From Bacteroidales bacterium (GTDB lineage: Bacteria; Bacteroidota; Bacteroidia; Bacteroidales; Paludibacteraceae), in NCBI GenBank assembly GCA_022777485.1, contig JALFGC010000027.1, positions 1-39,478 on the forward strand: a stretch of DNA of 39,478 nt, written 5' to 3'. Position numbers and translations under genes: made by a program. This document shows, piece by piece, positions 8,057-16,180 of this stretch. The notes beneath the pieces were generated by a model. The model did not search any database and was not told the origin of the DNA. It saw nothing but the letters and a program-made list of their open reading frames with translations. Position 1 is the first letter of the stretch. Every line of letters starts with the position of its first letter.

Positions 8057-9103
8057 ATGAAAAAAGTGAGTAAAGTCCTTGTTATATTGACGGGTGGAAC
8101 TATCACCATGGTTCGCGACAGAGAGTCGGGAGCGCTCCATCCGGCGGATATGGAGACCTTCAAAGCCTTCGTCCCGGAACTCTTCACCAGCGACATCCAT
8201 ATTGATATGGAGGCGTTCACCCCGCTGCTCGATTCGTCAGATGTCAATCCCGAGAATTGGGCACGCATGGCGCATGTCGTATACGACCACTATGCCGAGT
8301 ACGACGGTTTCGTCATCCTCCATGGTACCGACACCATGTCATACTCTGCCTCCGCGTTGTCCTTCATGTTGGAGAACCTCAACAAGCCTATTGTCTTCAC
8401 AGGAAGCCAGTTGCCCATCGGAACGCTACGCTCCGACGCCAAGGAAAACCTGCTGACAGCGATAGAGATTGCTGCTGCCAAAGACGAAGATGGAAACCCC
8501 ATCGTACCCGAAGTAACACTATTCTTCGAGGATAAACTCTTCCGTGGCAACCGTACCACCAAGCGCAATGCCGAGCATTTTTCGGCGTTCAACTCCTACA
8601 ACTACCCCCCGCTTGCCAAAGCAGGAGTGCACATCACATACCAACCGCACCTTATCCATTACAACAACCCCTCTTTGCCGCTCCGCTTGCGTGTGAAAAC
8701 CGACCAAAATGTGGGCGTGCTCAAACTCTTCCCGGGTATCCAAGAGGCGTTTGTAAGGCAGGTGCTGAATGCCCCCGGGCTGCGAGGACTCGTCCTCGAA
8801 ACCTTCGGTGCCGGCAATGCCCCCTCGTCAGAGTGGCTCTATCGACTGCTGCACGACGCTGTGGAGCGGGGTATCATCATCGTGAACAAAACCCAGTGCA
8901 ACACCGGCTCCGTGGAGATGGGGCTATATGCCGTCTCCATGAACCTGCTCAAGGCGGGAGTCCTTTCGGGCTACGACATCACTACTGAGGCACTGCTGAC
9001 CAAGATGATGTACCTGCTCGGAGAAAACCCCAACGACCCTGATACAGTCAAAGACCTCCTCCAAAAAGACCTCTGCGGAGAAGTAACTGTGGATCAAGGA
9101 TAA
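8057..9103 (+). CDS. ansA: Type I (cytoplasmic) L-asparaginase
   Basis: 348 aa. The first catalytic motif is LTGGTI (Thr15) and the second is LHGTDTM (Thr91, Asp92), with GSQLP and FEDKLFRGNRTTK as further family motifs. It hydrolyses L-asparagine to aspartate and ammonia. There is no signal peptide, which fits the type I cytoplasmic enzyme. I prefer MKKVSKVL at 8057 over the ATG at 8018, because the promoter overlaps the latter and the GGTI motif then falls at the usual distance from the N-terminus. The gene is divergent from the response regulator and followed in the same direction by pepD. Confidence 0.93.
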   Translation: MKKVSKVLVILTGGTITMVRDRESGALHPADMETFKAFVPELFTSDIHIDMEAFTPLLDSSDVNPENWARMAHVVYDHYAEYDGFVILHGTDTMSYSASALSFMLENLNKPIVFTGSQLPIGTLRSDAKENLLTAIEIAAAKDEDGNPIVPEVTLFFEDKLFRGNRTTKRNAEHFSAFNSYNYPPLAKAGVHITYQPHLIHYNNPSLPLRLRVKTDQNVGVLKLFPGIQEAFVRQVLNAPGLRGLVLETFGAGNAPSSEWLYRLLHDAVERGIIIVNKTQCNTGSVEMGLYAVSMNLLKAGVLSGYDITTEALLTKMMYLLGENPNDPDTVKDLLQKDLCGEVTVDQG

Positions 9104-9117
9104 AGGATGAAGGATAA

Positions 9118-9175
9118 AAGACCTATTACCTTCGTCTATGAAAGATAAAGACCGCTCACTTCGTTCGCTAAAAGA
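9118..9175. repeat. Intercistronic repeat cluster C (short)
   Basis: Two units in the ansA-pepD spacer: GACC...TCGTCTATGAAAGA (from 9120) and GACCGCTCACTTCGTTCGCT followed by AAAAG (from 9150). They are the same module and sense as the left half of cluster D. Confidence 0.7.
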
Positions 9176-9210
9176 AATGAATTACTTTTAACAATAAAAA
9201 CTGGCTCTTC

Positions 9211-9246
9211 GTTCCCTCCCTTTGTAGGGAGGGATGAGGAGGGTCC
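9211..9246. repeat. CCCTCCCT palindrome element
   Basis: CCCTCCCT-TTGT-AGGGAGGG (9214-9233), then ATGAGGAGGGTCC, directly upstream of pepD. The element and its tail match the sequence inserted inside trmO at 32641-32676. Confidence 0.7.
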
Positions 9247-9261
9247 AATCCTACAAAACGT

Positions 9262-10707
9262 ATGCAAAACTTACAACCCACAGGCCTTTGGAAGGCTTTC
9301 CACAGCCTGACGCAAATCCCGCGTCCTAGCGGTAAGAAAGAACAAGTGCACGACTTCCTGATGAACTACGGCAAGTCCCTCGGATTAGAAACCCTTACCG
9401 ATGAAATCGGCAATGTGCTGATTCGCAAGCCCGCCAGTCCGGGCATGGAGAACCACCCGGGAGTCATTCTGCAAGGACACATGGACATGGTTCCCCAGAA
9501 GAACGGAGACAAAGTCTTCAACTTCGAGACCGACCCCATTGAGGCGTACATTGAGGACAACGCCGAGTGGGTAACCGCCAACGGCACTACCCTCGGTGCG
9601 GACAACGGTATCGGCGTGGCTGCGGCATTGGCTATCCTCGCAGACAAGAGCGTCGTACACCCGCCCTTGGAGGTGCTCGTTACCGTCGATGAGGAGACAG
9701 GCATGTACGGTGCTTTCGACCTCAAAGGAGGATGGCTCCAAGGCAAGACCTTGCTGAACCTCGACTCCGAGTCCGAAGGCGAACTCTATGTCGGCTGCGC
9801 CGGAGGTGTGGACACTACCGCGACCTTCGACTTCGAACCTGTTCCCACCGAGCAGGGCGATATCGCGCTGAAAGTCTCGCTCAAGGGCTGCAAAGGCGGG
9901 CACTCCGGCTGCGACATCCATCTGCAGCGCGCCAATGCCATCAAACTGCTCTTCCGTTTCCTCAAAGACGCGGTAGCGAACTACGAAGCACGCCTCGCCA
10001 CGGTCGAAGGCGGCAGCCTGCGAAACGCAATACCACGTGAAGCAAGTGCAATCATTACCATACCCGCTGAGGGCAAAGAAGAACTGCTCGATTTGGTAGC
10101 CGACTACGAAGACCTCTTCATCCGCGAGTTTGACGGCGTGGAGGACAACATCAGCCTCACCGCTGAAGAAGTCTCCTGCCCCGACCACGAACTGCCGGAG
10201 GATGTGCAGGACTTCCTCATCCACGCCATCACCCTCTGCCCCCACGGCGTCTATCGCATGATTCCCGAGATGCCCGACATCGTCGAGACCAGCAACAACC
10301 TCGCCATGGTCTGCACCGAGGCGGGCAAAATCACTGTCTTCTGCCTGACACGCTCCTCTGTCGAGTCCCGCAAAGAGGAACTGCAATCCATCATCCAATC
10401 CGCTTTCGCACTCGCAGGCGCCGATGTGCAGTTCAGCGGCTCATACCCGGGATGGAAACCCAATTTCCACGGGTATATCTTGGAGGTGATGAAGCAGGTC
10501 TACGAGCAGGAGTTCCACGCTGAGCCCCGCGTCATCACGATCCACGCAGGCTTGGAGTGCGGCATCATTGGGCGCAACTACCCGGGTATGGAGATGATTT
10601 CCTTCGGACCTACCATTGAGCACCCCCATAGCCCCGACGAGCGCGTGAACATCGCCACCGTGCAGAAGTTCTACCACTATCTCTTGGCAACCCTCAAAGC
10701 ATTGTAA
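9262..10707 (+). CDS. pepD: Aminoacyl-histidine dipeptidase (M20 family)
   Basis: 481 aa, the normal size for PepD. Metal and catalytic motifs of the M20 family are visible: QGHMDMV (His73, Asp75), GADNGIGVA (bridging Asp), VDEETGM (catalytic Glu and metal ligand) and a late His in GPTIEHPHSPDE. It hydrolyses Xaa-His and other dipeptides in the cytoplasm. There is no signal peptide. It sits between ansA and rfbC in the same direction with repeat-filled spacers on both sides; no clear promoter was seen upstream. Together with ansA it suggests use of amino acids and small peptides. Confidence 0.95.
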   Translation: MQNLQPTGLWKAFHSLTQIPRPSGKKEQVHDFLMNYGKSLGLETLTDEIGNVLIRKPASPGMENHPGVILQGHMDMVPQKNGDKVFNFETDPIEAYIEDNAEWVTANGTTLGADNGIGVAAALAILADKSVVHPPLEVLVTVDEETGMYGAFDLKGGWLQGKTLLNLDSESEGELYVGCAGGVDTTATFDFEPVPTEQGDIALKVSLKGCKGGHSGCDIHLQRANAIKLLFRFLKDAVANYEARLATVEGGSLRNAIPREASAIITIPAEGKEELLDLVADYEDLFIREFDGVEDNISLTAEEVSCPDHELPEDVQDFLIHAITLCPHGVYRMIPEMPDIVETSNNLAMVCTEAGKITVFCLTRSSVESRKEELQSIIQSAFALAGADVQFSGSYPGWKPNFHGYILEVMKQVYEQEFHAEPRVITIHAGLECGIIGRNYPGMEMISFGPTIEHPHSPDERVNIATVQKFYHYLLATLKAL

Positions 10708-10708
10708 T

Positions 10709-10871
10709 TGACCGCGCTGACGCGCTGAAAGACCGTCTAACGACTGTCAGACCGCTACGCTGAAAGACAAAAGACCGCTCACTGCGTTCACTGAAAGACT
10801 GATATACTACACTAAATCAGTCGGACAGCAAAGCGGTCGTTCAGCAAAGCGGTCGGACAGCGAAGCGGTCA
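10709..10871. repeat. Intercistronic repeat cluster D with inverted halves
   Basis: Bases 10709-10800 are units starting GACCG (GACCGCGCTGACGCGCTGAA, GACCGTCTAACGACTGTCA, GACCGCTACGCTGAAAGAC and GACCGCTCACTGCGTTCACT ending in AAAGACTGATAT). Bases 10816-10870 are units ending CGGTC (three copies of CAGCRAAGCGGTC). GACTGAT (10797-10803) and ATCAGTC (10816-10822) form an inverted repeat at the centre. Confidence 0.85.
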
Positions 10872-10887
10872 AAAAAAATCGTACATT

Positions 10888-11436
10888 ATGAATGTTATAA
10901 AAACACCCATCGAAGGTCTACTCGTCATCGAACCGCAGGTGTTCCACGACGCACGCGGCTATTTCTGCGAGACCTACAACGAACAGCGCTACCGCGAGGC
11001 GGGTATCACAGCGCAGTTTGTCCAAGATAACCAGTCCTGTTCTTCCTACGGCGTCGTGCGCGGACTCCATTTCCAACGCCCCCCATACACGCAGGCGAAG
11101 TTAGTCAGTTGCACCGTCGGCAAGGTGCTGGATGTAGCGGTTGATTTGCGCCACGGTAGCCCCACCTACGGCAAGTGGTATGCCGTCGAACTCTCCGCGG
11201 ACAACCATCGTCAGTTCTTCATACCACGAGGCTTTGCCCACGGCTTCTCCGTCCTCAGCGAGACAGCCGTCTTTACCTACAAGTGCGACAACCTCTACCA
11301 TCCAGAGGCGGATGGTGGACTGCTCCTCAGCGACCCCGAACTGAACATTGACTGGCAAGTGCCCGCAGAGAAGCGTATCCTCTCCGAGAAAGACCAAAAA
11401 CACCCGCTACTCAAAGACCTTCCCGCTATATTTTGA
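10888..11436 (+). CDS. rfbC: dTDP-4-dehydrorhamnose 3,5-epimerase
   Basis: 182 aa, full length. Cupin-fold epimerase with the catalytic base His61 in RGLHFQ, plus DARGYFCETY and IPRGFAHGF. It epimerises dTDP-4-keto-6-deoxyglucose at C3 and C5 in dTDP-L-rhamnose synthesis for surface polysaccharide. rfbD follows in the same direction across a structured 147-nt spacer. rfbA and rfbB are not in the window, so the pathway is split here. It begins 16 nt after repeat cluster D; no promoter was recognised. Confidence 0.95.
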   Translation: MNVIKTPIEGLLVIEPQVFHDARGYFCETYNEQRYREAGITAQFVQDNQSCSSYGVVRGLHFQRPPYTQAKLVSCTVGKVLDVAVDLRHGSPTYGKWYAVELSADNHRQFFIPRGFAHGFSVLSETAVFTYKCDNLYHPEADGGLLLSDPELNIDWQVPAEKRILSEKDQKHPLLKDLPAIF

Positions 11437-11457
11437 TACTTCATCACACCTAAATAA

Positions 11458-11566
11458 GAGGCATTGCCTGTCGCGGGTCTGTCGCGGGTCTATCGCGGGT
11501 CGTTGCAAATTTCCCGCAGGTCTCCCGCAGGTCTCCCGCAGGTCGTCCGCAGGTCGGCAATGCCTC
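11458..11566. repeat. Inverted-repeat-bounded 11-bp tandem array
   Basis: GAGGCATTGCC (11458-11468) and its exact complement GGCAATGCCTC (11556-11566) bound an array in 11-bp register. It has three TRTCGCGGGTC units (11469-11501), an 11-nt spacer GTTGCAAATTT, then CCCGCAGGTCT-type units at 11513, 11524, 11535 and 11546. The left units carry GCGGG and the right units CCCGC or CCGC, so the two sides can pair into a long imperfect hairpin. Confidence 0.9.
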
Positions 11567-11583
11567 ATAATCCAAAACCAACA

Positions 11584-12441
11584 ATGCAAATTCTTATCAC
11601 AGGCGCAAATGGTCAGTTAGGTACCGAAATGCGCACTTTATCCGAGGCACATCCCGTCCATACCTATTTCTTCACCGATGTGGCGGAACTCGACATCACC
11701 AGCCGAGAGGCGGTGCATACCTTCGTGCGCGACAATGCCATTGACTTGATTGTCAACTGCGCCGCCTACACCAATGTCGACAAGGCGGAAGAGGACGAGC
11801 CTACCGCACTGCGTATCAATGCAGAAGCCGTAGAGAACCTTGCCACAGCAGGCGCCAAGGTCATTCATGTCAGCACCGACTATGTCTTCTCCGGCGAGGG
11901 ATGGATTCCCTGCCGCGAGAGCGACCCCGTAGCACCCCGTACCGCCTACGGACGAACCAAACTGGCTGGCGAGGAAACACTCCTCGCACACCGTCCCGAC
12001 GCGGTCATACTCCGCACAGCGTGGCTCTATTCGCCCTACGGCAACAACTTCGTCAAGACCATGATTCGCTTGGGCTTGGAGCGCGACACGCTGGGTGTCG
12101 TCTTCGACCAAGTCGGCACACCCACCTACGCGGCGGACCTCGCGGCAGCTATCTTCACCGTTATCGAGGCACCCGAGTGGCACGCCGGTATCTACCACTT
12201 CACCAATGAAGGCGTCTGCTCGTGGTTTGACTTCACCGTCGAGATACACCGACAGTACAACCTCCTCCACGACGACGCCATCCAATGCCAAGTCAATCCT
12301 ATTCTCAGCACTGCCTACCAATACAAAACACCGCGCCCGCATTACAGCGTGCTCGATAAGTCCAAGTACAAGGAGACTTTTGGCGTGCCCGTTCCCTACT
12401 GGACAGAGGCACTCCATCGTTGCCTGAAAGCCATGGAATGA
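11584..12441 (+). CDS. rfbD: dTDP-4-dehydrorhamnose reductase
   Basis: 285 aa from ATG 11584 (MQILITGANGQLG). An in-frame ATG at 11464 would force the upstream repeat array to be translated and was rejected. The Rossmann NAD(P) motif TGANGQLG is at 6-13, followed by STDYVFSG and the catalytic Tyr122-x3-Lys126 (YGRTK) of short-chain dehydrogenases. It reduces the rfbC product to dTDP-L-rhamnose. The stop codon ends 1 nt before the next ATG (12443), so the DUF2461 gene is probably translated from the same message. Confidence 0.95.
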   Translation: MQILITGANGQLGTEMRTLSEAHPVHTYFFTDVAELDITSREAVHTFVRDNAIDLIVNCAAYTNVDKAEEDEPTALRINAEAVENLATAGAKVIHVSTDYVFSGEGWIPCRESDPVAPRTAYGRTKLAGEETLLAHRPDAVILRTAWLYSPYGNNFVKTMIRLGLERDTLGVVFDQVGTPTYAADLAAAIFTVIEAPEWHAGIYHFTNEGVCSWFDFTVEIHRQYNLLHDDAIQCQVNPILSTAYQYKTPRPHYSVLDKSKYKETFGVPVPYWTEALHRCLKAME

Positions 12442-12442
12442 T

Positions 12443-13141
12443 ATGCACGAGATTCTTTCTTTCCTCTCTCAACTCGCTTTGCACAACGACCGTGAGTGGT
12501 TCAATGCACACAAGGCGGAGTACCAAGTTTGCCACAATCGCTTCGTGGACTTCTCCACCGAGTTCATCCATCGCCTTGCAGAGTTCGACCCCACGGTGCG
12601 CGACCTCCAAGCCAAGGACTGTATCTGGCGCATCTATCGTGATATTCGCTTCTCGAAGAACAAAGCCCCCTACAAGGAGTGGTTTGGGGTCTTCGTCGCC
12701 GCGCAGGGTGGGCGACATTCGCAGAGAGGAGGCTACTATGTGCACCTGCAACCCGGGCACTGCCTCTTCTCCGGCGGTATTTGGGACCCGAGCAAGGAAC
12801 TGCTAAAAGCACTGCGCAAAGAGATTGAGGCGAATTACGACGAGGTGGAGGAAATCATGCAGACACCGACATTCGCTCGGTTCTTTGGCGATTTCGACAC
12901 CGACAACATGCTGAAGAAAGTCCCTGTGGGCTTCGACCCGGACTTCGTGCATGCCGATTGGCTCAAACGCAAGAGTTACACCTTCACCTGCATGCTCTCC
13001 GACGACGAGGTATGCGCACCCGATTTCATGGATAAAGCAATAGAGATAGCCCGCGCGGCTATCCCTATGAACAATTTTCTCAACTACACATTCGAGGAAT
13101 ATGGGGAATTTCCCCATGACTGCCCCTACCTTATTCGCTAA
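12443..13141 (+). CDS. DUF2461 (TIGR02453-type) protein
   Basis: 232 aa. It matches the DUF2461 family as I remember it: LHNDREWFNAHKAEY near the N-terminus, then RIYRDIRFSKNKAPYKEWFG and GGYYVHLQPG. The family is widespread and of unknown function. There is no signal peptide or membrane segment. It is tightly coupled to rfbD (1 nt gap) and converges on polA, with only 12 nt between the two stop codons and no visible terminator between them. Confidence 0.88.
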   Translation: MHEILSFLSQLALHNDREWFNAHKAEYQVCHNRFVDFSTEFIHRLAEFDPTVRDLQAKDCIWRIYRDIRFSKNKAPYKEWFGVFVAAQGGRHSQRGGYYVHLQPGHCLFSGGIWDPSKELLKALRKEIEANYDEVEEIMQTPTFARFFGDFDTDNMLKKVPVGFDPDFVHADWLKRKSYTFTCMLSDDEVCAPDFMDKAIEIARAAIPMNNFLNYTFEEYGEFPHDCPYLIR

Positions 13142-13153
13142 GGTGGCGCATGC

Positions 13154-15505
13154 TCAGTGAGCCTCTAACCAGTTCTGTCCGACGCCGCACGCCGCCACAA
13201 GAGGAATAGTCAACTCGGCGGCATGCTCCATCTCATAGACTACCAACGCCCGTACGCGCTCCAATTCGGCTATTGGCACATTGAAGTTCAACTCATCGTG
13301 CACCTGCATAATCATCTGACTGTGCAGGTGTTCTTTTTGTAATCGCTGGTGGATACGCACCATTGCCCGCTTGATGATGTCGGCGGCTGTGCCTTGTATC
13401 GGTGCATTCACGGCATTGCGCTCCGCAAACGAGCGCACAGTCGCATTCTCAGATACCATCCCGGGAAGATAGCGCTTCCTGCCGAATAGCGTGATGGCAT
13501 AACCGTGCTCACGAGCAAAGGCTTTTTGGGAGGCGATATAGGTCTTCACGCTGGGAAAGGCTACAAAGTAGTCGTCTATCAGTTGCTTCGCCTCTGTGCG
13601 AGTACAACCTAACTGCTGCGACAGACCGAAGGCGGAGATACCGTAGATTATCCCAAAGTTGGCAGTCTTGGCGCGGCGACGCTGCTCCGCACTGACGTCC
13701 GATAGCGCCACATGGTATATCTTCGACGCTGTCCACGCATGGATGTCCTGCCCCGTGCGGAACGCGTGAAGAAGGTGCTCATCTTGCGATAAGTGTGCCA
13801 ATAGTCGAAGTTCTATCTGCGAGTAGTCGGCAGACAGGAACACGCACCCCTCATCGGCAATCACTGCCTCGCGAATCAAACGACCGCGCTCGGAACGAAT
13901 AGGGAGGTTTTGAAGGTTGGGATTGGAAGAAGACAACCGTCCTGTCGCGGTGGTAGTTTGGTGGTAGGTCGTGTGTATCTTCCCCGTAGAAGGGTTGATG
14001 TAGGTGGGGAGTGCCGCCACATAGGTGGAAACCAGTTTCTTCAACTCTCGATACTCCAAGATGGCACCCACCACGGGATGTTTGTCCCGCAACCCTTGCA
14101 AGACATCTTCCGAGGTACTATACTGACCCCGAGACGATTTCTTTGCTTTCGGATCCAACTTCAAGTGCTCAAATAGCAACTCCCCCACTTGCTTGGGAGA
14201 ATTGATATTGAAGACATGACCTCCCATCTCATAAATAGACTGCTCCAAATGATTGGCTTCCTCGGTCAGTTGCTCCTCTGCCTCCTTCAGTTTCTGACAA
14301 TCTATGCGCACTCCGGCGCGCTCCATATCTCGCAATACCGATACCAAAGGCAGTTCCACATCCTGATATAGTGTCCATAGCGCAGGGTCTGCCTTCAACT
14401 GACGCAACAGTTCCTCCAAAGGGATATTGGGATTGTATGCAACTTCCGGATTGAGCAAATAGGAAGCAATAGCCCCCTCTTCTGAGGCAGACACCTCGTG
14501 CTCGCTCGCTACTGCTGTTGCCGTATCCGTCGCTTCGGAGGGCACTTGCGAAGCCTCCATCATGCTGAACAAGTCCAGAGTCTGCTCCGTATCTACGCTG
14601 CGCTTTTTGCCCTCTTTGGCGCGGGGCGCAGGAGTAGCAACCGTCGACTTCGTTTTCTGCAGCAGCGACCGAAACTCCAAACGCTCGTAGATTCCTTGCA
14701 ACAACTCTTCATCGGGAGATTGAACGGCAAGACGGCTCTCGTCGAATGCGATAGGTACCTCAGTGCAGATGGTCGCCAAGAAACGGGAGAAGCGAATGGC
14801 CTCCACCTGCGATTGCACCTTGCTTTGCACCGATCCTTTCAGTTGGTCGGTGTGAGCAAGCAGGTTCTCTATGTCCCCATACTCCCGAAGCAGGTTCACA
14901 GCGGTCTTTTCGCCCACTCCCTTGCAGCCGGGAATGTTGTCGCTACTGTCTCCCATAAGCCCCAACAAGTCAATCACTTGGCTGGGACGCGCTATGCCGT
15001 ATTTGGCGCACACTTCTTCCACACCCATCTTCTCAAAGCCGCCGCTATGCCGAGGGCGATACATGTAGATATGCTCATCCACCAATTGTCCATAGTCTTT
15101 GTCGGGCGTCGCCATATACACTTCAAAGCCGGCAGACTGACCTTGCTTGGCAAGTGTTCCTATCACATCGTCTGCCTCATAGCCTGCCACCTCAAGAACA
15201 GGTATCCGTCTCGCAGCAAGGATATCCTTGATGTAGGGCACAGCAAACCGAATCTCTTCCGGTTGTGCTTCTCGTTGTGCTTTGTACAAATCGTATGCCT
15301 CGTGCCGAAAGGTATTTCCATGAGGATCAAACGCTACACCGATATGGGTGGGCGCTATCCGTTTGATAAGGTCGTCTAAGGTGAGAAGAAAGCCATAGAT
15401 GGCAGAAGTGTTCTCGCCGCGAGAGTTAATACGCGGAGCACGGATGAACGCATAGTACGCACGATAAATCATAGCGTATGCGTCTATGAGCAATAGTGTC
15501 TTCAT
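13154..15505 (-). CDS. polA: DNA polymerase I lacking the 3'-5' exonuclease domain
   Basis: 783 aa, against roughly 920-950 for typical Bacteroidota PolA. The 5' nuclease domain (about 1-285) is intact (LLIDAYAMIYRAYYAF, AGYEADDVIGTLA, TPDKDYGQLV, GDSSDNIPGCKGVGEKTA). A low-complexity linker (about 295-345) takes the place of the proofreading domain, and only a remnant like its C-terminal end remains (ASYLLNPEVAYN...). ExoI, ExoII and ExoIII motifs are absent. The polymerase is complete: motif A DYSQIELRLL (Asp560), motif B RRAKTANFGIIYG and motif C QVHDEL (Asp737). Its ATG follows the ung stop with no gap. Expected role: Okazaki fragment processing and repair synthesis without proofreading. 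Confidence 0.95.
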   Translation of the reverse strand: MKTLLLIDAYAMIYRAYYAFIRAPRINSRGENTSAIYGFLLTLDDLIKRIAPTHIGVAFDPHGNTFRHEAYDLYKAQREAQPEEIRFAVPYIKDILAARRIPVLEVAGYEADDVIGTLAKQGQSAGFEVYMATPDKDYGQLVDEHIYMYRPRHSGGFEKMGVEEVCAKYGIARPSQVIDLLGLMGDSSDNIPGCKGVGEKTAVNLLREYGDIENLLAHTDQLKGSVQSKVQSQVEAIRFSRFLATICTEVPIAFDESRLAVQSPDEELLQGIYERLEFRSLLQKTKSTVATPAPRAKEGKKRSVDTEQTLDLFSMMEASQVPSEATDTATAVASEHEVSASEEGAIASYLLNPEVAYNPNIPLEELLRQLKADPALWTLYQDVELPLVSVLRDMERAGVRIDCQKLKEAEEQLTEEANHLEQSIYEMGGHVFNINSPKQVGELLFEHLKLDPKAKKSSRGQYSTSEDVLQGLRDKHPVVGAILEYRELKKLVSTYVAALPTYINPSTGKIHTTYHQTTTATGRLSSSNPNLQNLPIRSERGRLIREAVIADEGCVFLSADYSQIELRLLAHLSQDEHLLHAFRTGQDIHAWTASKIYHVALSDVSAEQRRRAKTANFGIIYGISAFGLSQQLGCTRTEAKQLIDDYFVAFPSVKTYIASQKAFAREHGYAITLFGRKRYLPGMVSENATVRSFAERNAVNAPIQGTAADIIKRAMVRIHQRLQKEHLHSQMIMQVHDELNFNVPIAELERVRALVVYEMEHAAELTIPLVAACGVGQNWLEAH

Positions 15506-16168
15506 TTACCAATCGATAGGGGGAATACCATGCTTTGCCAAGTAAGTATTTGCTTTGGAGAAATGCCCGCAACCCTCAAATCCCCGATAGACTGACAGCG
15601 GAGATGGGTGGGAACTCTCCAACACAAGGTGCTTCTTGCGGTCAATGAACTGTCCCTTGCGTTGCGCATAACTACCCCACAACATAAACACCAAGTGCTC
15701 TTTCTGGGTGCTGAGTGCCTGTATGGCGGCGTCTGTCAGTTCTTCCCAACCTTTGCCTTGGTGGCTTCCTGGATGATGAGCCTCTACTGTCAGCGTGGCA
15801 TTCAGCAGCAACACACCCTGTGCTGCCCAGCGCTGTAGATTGCCCGAAGAGGGAATGGGTTTGCCCAAATCACGCGCTATCTCCTTATATATATTCAATA
15901 GAGAGGGAGGAATTGCCACACCATCATTAACCGAGAAACACAACCCGTGGGCTTGACCCACATCATGATACGGGTCTTGCCCGATAATCACCACGCGCAC
16001 TTGGTCAAATGGACATGAATCAAACGCGTTGAATATCAGTCGAGCAGGAGGAAAACATTGGCGTGTGGCATACTGCTGCCGAACGAACATCGTTAGCAAC
16101 TCGAAGTAAGGCTTGTCAAACTCGCTCTGCAAAACGCGGCGCCAACTATCCTCAATGCGTACATTCAT
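15506..16168 (-). CDS. ung: Uracil-DNA glycosylase, family 1
   Basis: 220 aa. The catalytic water-activating motif is GQDPYHD (Asp65), followed by LLNATLTVE and the minor-groove loop HPSPLS. It removes uracil from DNA to start base-excision repair. The TAA stop abuts the polA ATG (TAAATG), so the glycosylase and a gap-filling polymerase are probably translationally coupled. It starts 12 nt after queA. Confidence 0.97.
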   Translation of the reverse strand: MNVRIEDSWRRVLQSEFDKPYFELLTMFVRQQYATRQCFPPARLIFNAFDSCPFDQVRVVIIGQDPYHDVGQAHGLCFSVNDGVAIPPSLLNIYKEIARDLGKPIPSSGNLQRWAAQGVLLLNATLTVEAHHPGSHQGKGWEELTDAAIQALSTQKEHLVFMLWGSYAQRKGQFIDRKKHLVLESSHPSPLSVYRGFEGCGHFSKANTYLAKHGIPPIDW

Positions 16169-16180
16169 AGATATCTGAGG

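Noticed and set aside
9385..10398. 337-aa minus-strand open frame opposite pepD
   Set aside because: Antisense shadow; pepD on the plus strand carries all M20 motifs.
11464..11583. N-terminal extension of rfbD
   Set aside because: It would translate the 11-bp repeat array; the Rossmann motif sits correctly from ATG 11584.
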